This document shows positions 26,101 to 38,900 of a DNA stretch of 64,000 nucleotides, piece by piece; within the stretch, counting starts at the first letter, position 1, and every line of letters starts with the position of its first letter. Source of the stretch: Dermatemys mawii. Lineage: Eukaryota; Chordata; Testudines; Dermatemydidae. Made by a program: the position numbers and the translations under genes. The stretch lies in NCBI GenBank assembly GCA_007922305.1, contig ML677334.1, positions 58,755,953 to 58,819,952 on the forward strand, in the 5' to 3' direction. Under the pieces are notes generated by a model. The model had not been told where the DNA came from, searched no databases, and worked only from the letters and a program-made list of their open reading frames with translations.

Positions 26101-29100
26101 AAAACCTCTCGCTGAGCCTCCTAGGTGAGCCTGATTCAAAGCCTGAATCTACACAATGGAAAACAAGCAGTCAAATTCTTAAAAGAAAGATTTTAATTAA
26201 AGAAAGGAATAAATCCTGGTAAAAATCAGTAGAACAGCACTTAGAGTCACAAAAGAATTAAGGAACCAAACCTCTCCCCTCAGGCAATTGTCCCTCTGCT
26301 GATATCTTCAAAGTTATAAAGAAACACAACAATAATTCCCATAAATCTGAGAAATTTTCTGAGTGATATACCCCAAACATAAGACGTACTGCTGAACTTG
26401 ACCTGTTGTTGCTGTTTAGAAGCAGCGGCCCCTCCCTGCAGCTTCTAGATATTCTTCTGTTCCTGTCTCTGCCTCTGCCTCTCCTTGCATGGTGCAGCTC
26501 CCCAGCTCAGCCGCTAATTAGGGAGGGGACCCAGCCACACCATGTGACTGAGTAATTGGGGGGAGGGGCATGTGACCATGCATGCCGCCCCCACCCCCCC
26601 ACAACACTATCTCCTCAGAAGTATAATACTGAGGGAGAGATAAGATGACAGTGTGATGTTCTAGATTGCAATCCAGACCAGTGAGGGGTTGTGCTACTGC
26701 CTGCCCTGTAACTCTGAGTGCCTCGACATGCTCTATTGCTCTTGCTTTCTTGTCTGGATGCTTTCAGCCAGCATACAATCATGTACTGAGCATCTCTGTG
26801 TTAAGCAACTTTCACACAGCAATTCTGATTCCAGCAGCCTGCTTGTTACATCCTTGTCACACTCTGGCCTTCATCAGCCTTGGTTATATCTGGCAAGATG
26901 ACCCCAGCATCCCTACCTCTCATCAAGAATTTTCCCAAAACCATGTGCTCCGTAATATTCAGCCCTCTCCTGGACCATTCAGAGAGATATTAATGTTCTT
27001 TTGTCCCTTTAAAGATACAATACACAACAGCTTGCCACATTAACCGGAGTTAACATTCACTTTAAATTAAACACAGCACTAGGTTGGTTTAGATTAAAAG
27101 AAAAAAAAAGTTTATTAACAAAAGGAGACAGGATTTTAGGTGCATTCAGGTATAAAGGATAGAGTAAGAAATGGCTACATGCAAATAAAGTGAAAAACAC
27201 TTTCCAGAGGCTAAGAATTAACAAGACAAACTCTAGTCTTTGTTCAAGGTAGTTTTCTTACCCATCTATTTGTCAGCATAATGACTGACCATCCCAGTCA
27301 GGATCTCCCACAAAGTCCAAAGTGCCTCGGTTCCTTTGTCTTCTTAGGTGAAATATACCTCAGGGTTCTTTGCCCCTCCCTTCTATAGACAGTGCACTTT
27401 GAAATATATTCTTCTGAAGATTAGCCCTCAAAGTAAAGTACCTTCAAGTTGTGAGGAAAGTGACATGGAGCCTGGTGGTGAAAACATTTCTCCCCTTCCG
27501 GTGTTTGCTGGTTTCTTCCTCTGCTGGAGTTTGCCAAAATGCAAACTCATCTGTTTCCTGCAGTCTCTTTGCCTTGCTGCTATGTTGAGTGAATATCTCC
27601 TTCCCCTGTTTACCTTCTATGTACATTGCATTCCCATTGTCTCAATGTACCTTGGAAATACCTTTAAGGTGGCAGAACTCCATCCCTTTGTGTGGGGTGG
27701 AGTAACTTTAGCTTTGCCTGACATAATTTCCAATGTGTTTGTAATTTTGAATTTGTCCTCAATCCATACATCATACAATAATATTAATGATCAGTAAGTT
27801 ATTAGCTTTCTATTAAAATCTTACATGATATAGGTTATGACATTAGTGAGTTGGGATACACTGAACTGGTCAGGTTAGCTGAAACTTACTACACTGATAT
27901 CAATAAACCCCTTGCCTTCTTGCACTGGGATGCTGTTAGTGTCATAGAAAGAAAAAGACAAGGGGGAGGGAGAACCAGTGTCTTATGACATGTCAATAAC
28001 ACCATTTTTCACACTTAGGGACAAAAAATTGGAATATTTATGAGTCCTGAGTACGATAAGTGATGTACTAGGTTTAAAGAAAATAAGCTGTTTCTTTTAC
28101 TGCACTATGACAAGCTTATCAGCTACTAAATGGGGATTCTTGGGATTGTGTGTTTCTACCTCTGTTCAGAGCAATGCTATGGACCGAGTTTTCAGTTGGT
28201 TTGGTGTTGGCTGCTCAAATATGAAATACTACAACATCATCTTGATTTTCATATGGCAGCCACATTGTTGTATGCCACCAGTTTCCTTGTGCTTACTGAT
28301 GTTTTTGTGTGCCTGTGCCTTCCCTGCCTTGTTGATCTGTATTGCTACTGGAGTAATGGGCACAGAGAATTCAATTTGCTTTTGGCAGCTGCCCAGGTGT
28401 ACTATAGGCTTGGCAGGAGTCAGTTCTGATTTTTTTTTATTTCAATGGATAATATCAGTGTTTATTTTAAAGTATTTTGAAGATATTTAACTATTTACAT
28501 TTTTCACAGTAGCATGAACTTATGAAGTTTAAGCATTTTTTTCAAATTTTATCAATTTAAAATTTAAAATTAAAATGATAGAGGGTCAGACAATAATTAT
28601 TTACTGACAGTACACAGTTTCAAAATGGAGAAATTGTTACATGATCATTTCCTTTCTGCTAGCAGCATTTTCCACAATTCTATTACATCTGGGCTGTTCC
28701 CCTCCATTCTGCTGTTTTGGGAAGCAGTTTGAAGTTGCAGCACCAACAGTGATAGCCACGCCTCTTTCCCTAACTTGCCACTAGAAGTTTAAAACACATA
28801 GAAAGATGATAACTGCAATAACCTCAACGCCTACTCAATCACTATATATAACAGACAAGCCACCTACATGATGATAGTCTGAATAAAAAAAGTTGCCACT
28901 TGGCAATGAAACCGTCTAGTACAGGTAGAATTGTGGGAGACGCTGCTAGCAGAAAGGAAATGATTAGATAAGAAATTTTACATTGTATAACCCAACGCCT
29001 CTCACAATTCTGTTACAGTTGGGAAGCAATGAGTACCGAACAGAAGTAGGGAGGGATAAGGGAAAAGTGAAAAGGGAATGACATAGGAAGGGAATCCTCC

Positions 29101-29917
29101 TTATTTGAAAGTTGTTCAAAAGGCTATACAAACCTGAACTTAGGAAGAAAGAATCCCATGCACTGCTACAGACTAGGGACCGAGTGGCTAGGCAGCAGTT
29201 CTGTAGAAAACGACCTAGGGGCTACAGAGGACAAGATGCTGCATATGAATCAACAGTGTGCCTGTGTTGCCAAGAAGGCTAACGACATTTTGGGCTGTAT
29301 AAGTAGGAGCATTGCCAGCAGATTGAGGGACGTGATCATTCCCCTTTATTTGGAATTGGTGAGGCCTCATCTGGCCTCATAATGTGTCCAGTTTTGGGGC
29401 CCCCACTACAAGAGGATGTAGAAAAACTGTGAAGAGTCCAGCAGAGGGCAACAAAAATCATTAGGGGGCTGGAACATGTGACTTATTTGGAGAGGCTGAG
29501 AGAACTGGGATTATTTAGTCTGCAGAAAAGAAGAATGAGGGGGAATTTGAAAGCTGCTTTCAACTACCTGAAAGGGGGTTCCAAAGAGGATGGATCTAGA
29601 CTGTTCTCAGTGGTACCAGATGACAGAACAAAGAGTAATGGTCTCAAGTTGCAGTGGGGGAGATTTAGGTTGGATATTAGGAAAAATGTTTTCACAAGGA
29701 GGGTAGTGAAGCACTGGAAGGGGTTACTTAGGAAGGTGGTGGAATCTCCTTCCTTAGAGGTTTTTAAGGTCAGGCTTAACAAAGCCCTGGCTCGGATGAT
29801 TTAGTTGGGATTAGGTCCTGCTTTAAGCAAGGGGTTGGACTACATGAGCTCCTGAGATCCCTCCCAATCCTGACACTCTATGATTATCATTAATATACAA
29901 TGCTACTCCACCATTTT

Positions 29918-29956
<39 letters not shown>

Positions 29957-32900
29957 ATTTCTTGAATGGCACATATTCTTCAATGCCTGTATTCCAGTCA
30001 TGACTACTATTCCACCATGTTTCTGTTATCACTATAATATCCAATTTCACTTCCTGCACCAGTAGTTCTAGCTCCTCCATTTGGTTACCCGGGCTTCCAG
30101 CATTGGTATACAGACATCTTAGTAGTTTCTGCTTAATTTTGCTCAGATTCCTCACCCACTTGAGTACAGTCATTCTACTGCCAGTATCACCTACCTGCTT
30201 ATTTGCTTCATTGATATAGGCACTATCGTCCCTCTTAATGCCCGTTCTCCTATACACTGCTGCTCCCTTCTCCTTTCTTACTTGATTTTTCTCTCGGTCA
30301 GTGTTAGAATCAGGCATGGAGATTACATAAGCATCTCCCAACCATCTCCCCCCTAGTTCCTAGTTTAAAGTTCTTTTAATAAGTTGTGCCAACATCCATC
30401 CCAGAAGCCTATTTCCCTCCCTACTCAGGTGGAATCCATTCCACAAGAACAATCCTCTGTCCAAGAATGCCTCCCAGTTGTCCCAAAATCCCTCCTTATA
30501 GCACCATCTAGATGGCTCTATGATGGCCTCAGTAACTGGAAACACCACCACCTTACTTGGGCCTGCAAGTTGCAAAATATCCGAAAGCTGGTGTTTTTTT
30601 TGGTCCTGGACCTCCTCCAGCAGTATCTGGAGATCATTAGCAATCCCCTGCAGCAGTTCCTGGCTCTGTAGATGATCATATGGTGGAGATGGAGAGGAAG
30701 GAGTGACTGCTTTATCTGGAGATGAGGATGAGATTCCTGACATGCTGATCCAGGTCAATGTCTTCCTCCTCATACTCTGATGGATCCAGTGGGAACCAGG
30801 AAAGAGAAATGTGGTAAGATTCTTGGGTAGGTTCTGGCTGTCTGCCATAAGGGTCCTATTGGACACAATAAGGCAAGAAAGAGGGGTCAGCCATTTGTGA
30901 GAGGCTTCCTGGCATTGGATCCCAGAGGTCCCTGGGAAAATCATATCTAGATGGGTAGTGCCCAGATCTCCTCAACTACCTGTCAGGGCTTGGCTCTCTC
31001 TGAGAAGATGGAGAAGCAGCTGGAAACTCTGACTCGTCTGAATCTGAAAATTCTTCCTCTTCCAATGGTGAGGCCATCAGTACTGGAGTACTCCTACTCG
31101 AAAGCTGGAGATGAGATGGTTCTTGAGACACCGAAGAAATAGTACACACTCTGATGTAGAAACGTCCCTCAGGAAGGCCAGACTAGAAAGGATGGGAGGC
31201 TACAGATAAGAGAGAAAGATATCTTCCAATGCTGTATATGTCTCTATAAATCCCAGTGTCTGGGAGTTCCAACTGTCAATACCAATGGCTCTAGCATGTT
31301 TTGGAAGGTAGTGCGGTCCTTGGATAAGTGAGCTGGTACTGGTGATGAGTCCGGACCCACATTCCTAGATGGAACCAGCAGATCACAGTTCTTGTGTTTT
31401 GGAGCCAGAGTCACCGACAGAACTGATAGATCTTTCTTCTTGCTCAACTTACCCTTCAGCCTGAGGGTCTTCAGCAGTGCCAGTCCCTTTGAATTCATAC
31501 AGGACAGCTCACCTGCTCTGAATGGCTTGGGGAGAGATCACATCTCTTGTGGACCGTCCTGGACAGGGATCTATCCTTGCAAGTATGAGAGTGCACCTAC
31601 CAGATGAGGCACCAGCCATGCTGTGAGACTGCTCCTGCACACACACATCCCGACCAGATACTGCTATCAAAAATCTCCAATCAACAGCAGTGGGACGCAC
31701 CGATACCTGAAGTGGAGCACCCACAGGAACAGCATTTGAAGAATGTTTTGTTACTGGCTTGGTGATGTTTTGAGGATCGTCTACCTTATTCTTTCCAGTT
31801 TGTACTAATTAAGCATACTCAGTATACTCACTCTAGTGAGGAGGGAGTCTCCTGTATGGGGGAAAACAAGCTACACTATCTATACTATACAACTCTAAAT
31901 ATACTAATATAAAGCTACAACGTATAAAAATTAGTTACAAATCTATTAACAGGTTCTATCAAGAGGGGAAAAAATGGAGAGATCTGTGAACACAGGGATT
32001 TTGATTCAGGATACATGGCAGTAAGAAGAAACTAGAGAGGCATTTGCTTGCACGGTCTCTTACACCCTCAGTCAGGAGCACAGCACAATACCAATACTAC
32101 CAGTATATTTATTAGTAACACATCAAAACTAACCACAAGTGTTTAAAGCTGCATTCTAAATTATTGTCTGGAAAAGTAAGTTAAGAAAAATTACCTCAAT
32201 ATTTTCTTTATGCATATTTTTCTTTTCAATAAATTGTGCTTCTAGTTCAGCCACTGGTCCCTCAATTTCTGCTATCCTCTTTATAGTTTCTTCTTTTGTC
32301 TTGGTGCTATCTTTTTTCTTCTGCTCAAGCTCACCATACATTGCTTTAATCCTAGCCTGTTAAAAAGACATAGAACTAATTTTTGCTTATTGAAATCAGA
32401 AGCAAAAGAAGAACAATATATTTGAAAAATTCCAAATTTGAAAGGTCATTCGTACCCTTAACAAAATGCCATGAACAGACCCACAAATTAATTATATGTG
32501 TATATACAAAATTAGGGGTTAACAGGTACAGCTCAGTGATATTAGGAATATCTATAGAATGAGAGCAAAGTTAGCCACTGAGCCAGAATACGCCATCAAC
32601 ACTGCGTGAAATAGGGAAGGCAGAATAGCCAGTAGAATTGATGAAAACAGTGAAGGGACTGAACAGGAAAAAAATACAAAATGTCAGTATTATATTAAAC
32701 AGATAAGGTAAGTAACATCATAACTGTTATTGGACCAAATTTTGTGGGTGGAAGGTACAAGTTTTTGAACTATAAAGATCTCTTTTCCAGCTCTGGAGAA
32801 AGAAATCAGTGTCTGAGCTAAATGTACATTGAGATAGATTGCTAAGCATAAGCAGTAATGCTTGTTGTAGGAAGCCACTTGAAATGGAGGGGGCAATAAA

Positions 32901-35900
32901 GGTTAGATTATTCTGAAAAAGGGGTTTGAAGAGGGGTAGCATGCAGGTATGTGTTACAAATTGTTGTATTGAGTCATGAAACCAGTGTCTCTGTTCAGTC
33001 ACACTGATTTTTGGTGTCTAGCAGCACTATGAATTTAAGTTCCCAAACTCACTTTTTGAGAGTGTTGTGCAAGTTTCCTTTGAGGATGAGTATTGAAAGA
33101 TCAGATGTAGAATGATCATCTTCTGAAAAGTTTTTGCAAATGTGTGATATGGTGTTTTTGCCTTTTATCATTTTTCCCTGTGTGAGTTCATTCAGACCAG
33201 ATAATCGTAGTGACTGTCTGGTTTCACCCACATAGTTGTTATTGGTGCACCTCTATACCTCTCTGGCCACTACTTACAACTCCAAATATGCTGAGCGGCT
33301 CTGGAAAAGGATCCCAGAAAAACTGAGGAACCATCTCCTGCACTGTATATGGTTCAGAAGAAACCACTTCCAATAAGAAATCATCACATGCTCCCACATG
33401 CTGGAAGAAAGAATATCAGAAAGCCTACCTGGAGATCATGCAGCAAACCCAAAACAACTATCTAAAATACCTGATGCCAACCATCCAACACGCAAAAAAA
33501 GAAAAAGGTGAAACCAACTATAGCAACTGCATAATCAACAGACCACCACCTCTTGTAGAAACCAACACACAATGTCCCAGCACAAGGACACCACATGATA
33601 CCCCAACATCATCAATCTATCAAGACTACTCTTAACCGAAACTGAAGCATCTGTACTCTCCAAGGGACCGAAATTCTGCCCCACTACAGAACTTGATAAC
33701 ATACGATCATGTAGAGAACCAGAAGAATTCCTCCATCAATTTCACACCACAGAAAAGAAGACACCACCCACAACTATCACCTCTCCATCACCTGACTGGA
33801 CACTGTGCAGAGCATAAACCATATACTGGATCATTACACATTGAATACTTCAGGAAAAAAAATCGACTGTAAAATGCTCAACAAACATTATATCCACCAC
33901 AATCTCTTTATCACTAAGAGAATAGCAATACAGACCCTAAAATCCAACCACTAGATAGTGATCAAACCAGTATACAATGAGTGCACTATGCAGGCACTAT
34001 CATAGTCTTTAATTGTGATGACTATTGTGACTGTGCATTCCATAGGGCTTCACGGGGAGATGCTTATAAACGTATATATGATATAACTGGAATATGTTTA
34101 TGCTACATATGCCATGTAACATATCTCAGTAAAGGTTATGATCTACTGGATATAGTCATCCTATCTGTATGCATGTGTCATTTTTGTACTCAAAGTTATG
34201 AATATTGGCCACGTATTTGGTTTATTTTAAATAGCCTCAGTGAAGCAGTTGGTCAGCTGCCTGAGAAAAGACTCTTCTCCGTAAGTGCCCAGTCAAGAAC
34301 CAATTAAGCCAACAATGAACATGGAGACACCAATTCACATCTGAGCTTTCCCAGGAATGTAGCTTGGCTGGTAAGGAACTTAGTCTTGCAGGGACGTGAC
34401 TTGTCCGGGTGACTACAAAACTCCACTTTGCAACTGGATTCTACACAGGGGGAGGGAGGGAATCCACCCAGAGGAAGAAAGTCTATAAAAAACCCTGGGA
34501 GACCCCTCCATTTGGTCTTCATATGGCTTATACCCACTGCTCTTTGGTTTAGACAAGCAAGCTAAAAAGGAAGAAACCAAAGTGAAGAATATCATTATTG
34601 CAAAGCAAGCCAATATCTTTTAGGGTTATGACAAAGATAACCATGTCTTTAAAAAAAAGAGTCAGAAATTCACAGTAGTTTCCAAAATTAGATATGGTTA
34701 TTTTAATTCAAACTGTTTATCAATAATCAAATCCTGCCAGGTTTCCAAAGAGCATATGTCATCATCTAAGGAGAGAACTATTTGTCTGTAATCCAGGTTG
34801 GTAAAAAAGAGTTTTATTACAAAAAGATTTACAATGTTAAAACAAAAATATATGTAAAAGGAATTTATACATGAAATAAATGTTAATGTCTTGTTTACCT
34901 GAGTCAGCTGCCATGTTCCTCTTTCATCTCGAATTAATTTTTTTATGTTCTCTTCCAAATTCTTAAAACAAAAAATTAAAAAAAATTTACCCTAATATAA
35001 TGTATAATAAAAGCAAATTAAATGACAATTGCAATGAAGATTTAATACAGACATTATTATAAGACAAACAGCTTTCAACCTCTGTCTTATTTACTGTATA
35101 ATAAAATGAATAATGAATAAAGAAAAAGGAAATTACCATTTTGGCACTTTGACAGTATGACTTCAGGCACAGGAAGCAAATGAATGCAGCAGAAAGTACA
35201 AGGAAACAGAATTTTCTCAGGTGTAAGTTCAATTACTGTTTAAAACTAGTAATTATTAAATATACTCAATACCTATATGTTACCTATAGAGATCATGAAT
35301 TTCAAATGAGTAATTTGATATATCAGTGCCTTCTCTGCACTCCATTGTTTTAGACAGAAGTTACCTTGTTTGCAAATTATATGCAAATCTGAACTTCTTT
35401 GAGTAGATGCAGATAAGTATTCCACTTAGTGGCTCACAAGCAGTACCGCAATGTGGAGGCAGGGCTTGGAGTCTACTGAAATAAGGATTGCAGAACTACT
35501 CTTTCAAGGCCTGCATCCACTCTGGAAGATGCGGTAATAGCATAGTGGTCTGTAAACATATGTATAGATGACCATGTGGCTGCCCTGCAGATGTCCAGTA
35601 TGGAAATGTCATTGAGGAATGCTATTGATGTTGCTTGCGCTCCCATGAAGTGAATCCATATGCACTGAGGAGGTGCAGCTGAAGGCATCTCATATGAAGC
35701 CTTGACTCAGGATGTTATCTGTGCAGAAACTGCTTGCCCCTTCATGCAGTCCACATACGACACGAACTGGCAAGGCAAAACACAAAACAGTTTAGTCCTG
35801 TCTAGACAAAAGACTAGACATTGCTTGACAGCCACAGTAAGAAGGTGCTAGTCTTCTGTGGAAGAGTGAGCCTTAAGAAAAAACAAAGGTAAATACATTG

Positions 35901-38900
35901 CCTGATTCAGATGAAACGGAGAGACCCCTGAGATAAAACCTTTCAGTATGACCTCAGTGTTACCTTATCCTGGGAGAACTGAGTGTAGGGACAAAGTGAG
36001 GGCTATCAAGAACATGATTTTCTGAGAAAGGAGGGGCAGCAGACAGGACACAAGGCTCTCGAATGGAGGGCCTATTAGAGCCTCCTATGTTTAGGTCTCA
36101 CAAAGGAACCAGTTCCCGGATCTGAGGATATAAGTGGAGAGTTCCTTTCAGAAATCTTGTCACCATGGCATTGGAAGAAAACAATTTCCTTTGAACCAGG
36201 GGATGGAATGCTGATATCTCTGCCAAATGCACGCTCAGCAAACTAATTGCAAGGCCCAATTTCTAAAGGTGCAACACGTACTCCAACATGTCCTGGATGG
36301 AAGCCACTGTCTGTTGGGTCACATGGGTCAAGGACAAACTGAGAATCTTTTCCACTTCACTACGTACGCCATCCTAGTGGAGAACTTCCTACTGTTGAGC
36401 ACTGTTTCGGCCACGGTGGAGAATGAGGATGACCTTGGCCCAATCCACCTTGAGCTTGAAGATGACCTGTGGAATGATCGGAATGGCATGGGGGACAACA
36501 TACAGAGGAGCTATCTACCAGCAGCAGTGGAAGACGTCAGGGAGGAAGCTTGGGCTGAGATTCCCCTGAGGGCAGAATAGTCTACATTTCCTGTTTTCCT
36601 TCATCACAAACAGGTTGATTGTAGAGATGGCTCACTTTGCAAAAATGACCCAGAGAGAACACTCTCCTTCAGAGACCATTCATGGATCCAAGAGGAAACT
36701 GCTGAGATGGTCTGCAAGACAATTTTGCATCCCCAGCAAATAGACTGCTTCTAGAGTGATGTTTTGTTTGATGCAAAACTGCCATGGGTTGATTGCCTCC
36801 AGACAGAGTAACCTGGAATCTGCCCTTCCTTGCTTGTTCACATAGTACATCACAGTGGTATTGTCAGGGAGTATGTGAACCACTGCATATCTGACACAGA
36901 TGCAGTCTGAAAAGGCCCAACATGCATTTAAAATGAGTCCCAGAGACTTGAGAAAACGCAACATGGCGTCAATGTGGGTGAGAACCTCCTCTCAGAGTCA
37001 TCAAGGTGCAGGAAAATGTGGATTCCCTTCCTTCTGAGATATACCATGACCACTGTCATGAATTTGGTGAAGACTCAGGGGGCAGAAGAGAGGCCGAATA
37101 GGAGAACCATATACTGAAAGTGGCATTCTACTATCACAAAATGCTGAAACTTCCTGTGACTCTGTAGAATGGCCGTAAGAAAGTTCTGAAGATCAAGGGG
37201 AGCAAACCAGTCATTCTGAGACAGCGTGGGGAGGATAACTGATAGAGAGACCGTGTGGAATCTCATGTACTTGATGAATTTGCTGAGGTCGCAAAGGTCA
37301 AGAATAGGTTTCTTCCCGCTCTTGGATTTTGGTATCAGGTAGTACTGGGAGTAAAAGCCGTGGCCCTGCTGTTCTAGTGGAACCTCCTCTACTGCTTCCA
37401 ACTTCAACAAAGTTGACCTGATCAATGAGCAGTGTCTCATGAGGGAGATCCCTGAAAACGGAGGGAGAAGGAAGTTGGAAAGGGGGCATGGAGACTAACT
37501 GGACTGCATAGCCTGATCTGACAGTGTCTAGGGTGCAGTTTTGGGAAGTAATCCACTTCCAAGCATTGTAAAAGTGGGCCTACTTGTCCCCAAAGGGATG
37601 GGGGCCTGGAGGGGTTGTAATTAATGACTGAACAAATGCTCTGGACAAAGGAGTTAAAATGGGTGCTTGGTCTGGGCCAAGGCAGGGTGTGAGCACTGTC
37701 CGAAGCTCGAGCCTGACTGCTTCCTTTGTGGGATCTAACCTGCTTAACAGGGTAGTCCCGTTGTTTTGCTGAAAAGACTATTTAGTCACAAATTTCTTCA
37801 GAACAAAATATTAAGCAAAGTACATTCTCACAACCCGGCGCTTCTGCATTCTTTAATATTCTGTACATGCACTGGTAAGGACATTATTCTTTCCATAAAA
37901 TGTAAGAATCTTCTCTCATTTCTTAAGAAAGTGATATTGTCCTAATTCAGGAAATATAATTACACCTCTGTACATGATAAACTGAAAAAAAGACTAGGCA
38001 GGACAAGTACTTGTTCCCTCATACACTAGTTACAGGCGAGTAGCTATAATAATACATGAAGAACTTATCCATAATGGTTACTTCAGTCACTGCAGATGAG
38101 AAAGGATATTATCTGTTTCTGAGAACTGTCTGGCAATACATTAAATATCTAGTATGTATACATATATACAGATAAAAACAACAAGAACAGGAATAGGAGT
38201 TTTAGCTACGTCACAGAGAAAAGAGGATCTTAGAAATAATATGGAAGAAGCAGCAGCAAGATTTGGAAGGGTTTGCATATGTATGGCAAGAGTGATGAGT
38301 CAAAATGACACCTACTTGTGTGCCTGTGTGACAAGGATAGCAATGTTTGTCAATAGTGACAGAAAAGGGGGAAGGTAGGGGAGCAGAAAAAGATTAGATG
38401 AAAACTGAGGAATTCAGCTGTAACTATGTTAAATTTTAATGAATGGTAAAATATCCAGGAGGAGATGGTTACACAGTCACACTGAAATATAGGGTTGAAT
38501 AGAGGGAGACAATTCAGAAATGAAAACATAGATTTGGGAATCATTGACAGAAAGATGGTACTTGAAACCCAGTTTGTGAAGATCAACTTGAGGAAGGGTG
38601 TAGACATAGGTATGGGCCTATGATACCCTTTCTGTGGACCAATCACTAAAAGGGGAATCAGAGACAACTTTGCCATCATGTTTGAACAATATATGCTGAC
38701 AACATAAAGATTGAAACTCAGGAATCCTGAATTCTTTTCTGAGTTCTGGACAGAAGATTGTTCTAGTACAGTGGTTTCCAAAGCGGGGTACGTGAACCTC
38801 TGCGGGTTCGCGAAATGTTACAGGGGGCTCTAGGGAAAAAAATCCCTAATGGTTACAGAGCAGTCCCTGGAGACCCAGGGCAGCATGGGGCCAGCATCCC

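Larger units (their letters stand above)
35400..37600 (-). mobile_element. DIRS-like retrotransposon lacking gag
   Basis: Minus-strand order from right to left: reverse transcriptase (37440-37075), RNase H (36964-36680), recombinase N-terminal part (about 36600-36300) and recombinase C-terminal part (35688-35473). Both terminal repeats and gag are missing. Stops and frame shifts are present throughout. The left border abuts sequence without a recognisable inverted end. Confidence 0.75.

Noticed and set aside
27348..27797. 149-codon plus-strand open frame
   Set aside because: It lies within repeat-like sequence, has no splice support and no recognisable protein features beyond hydrophobic runs.
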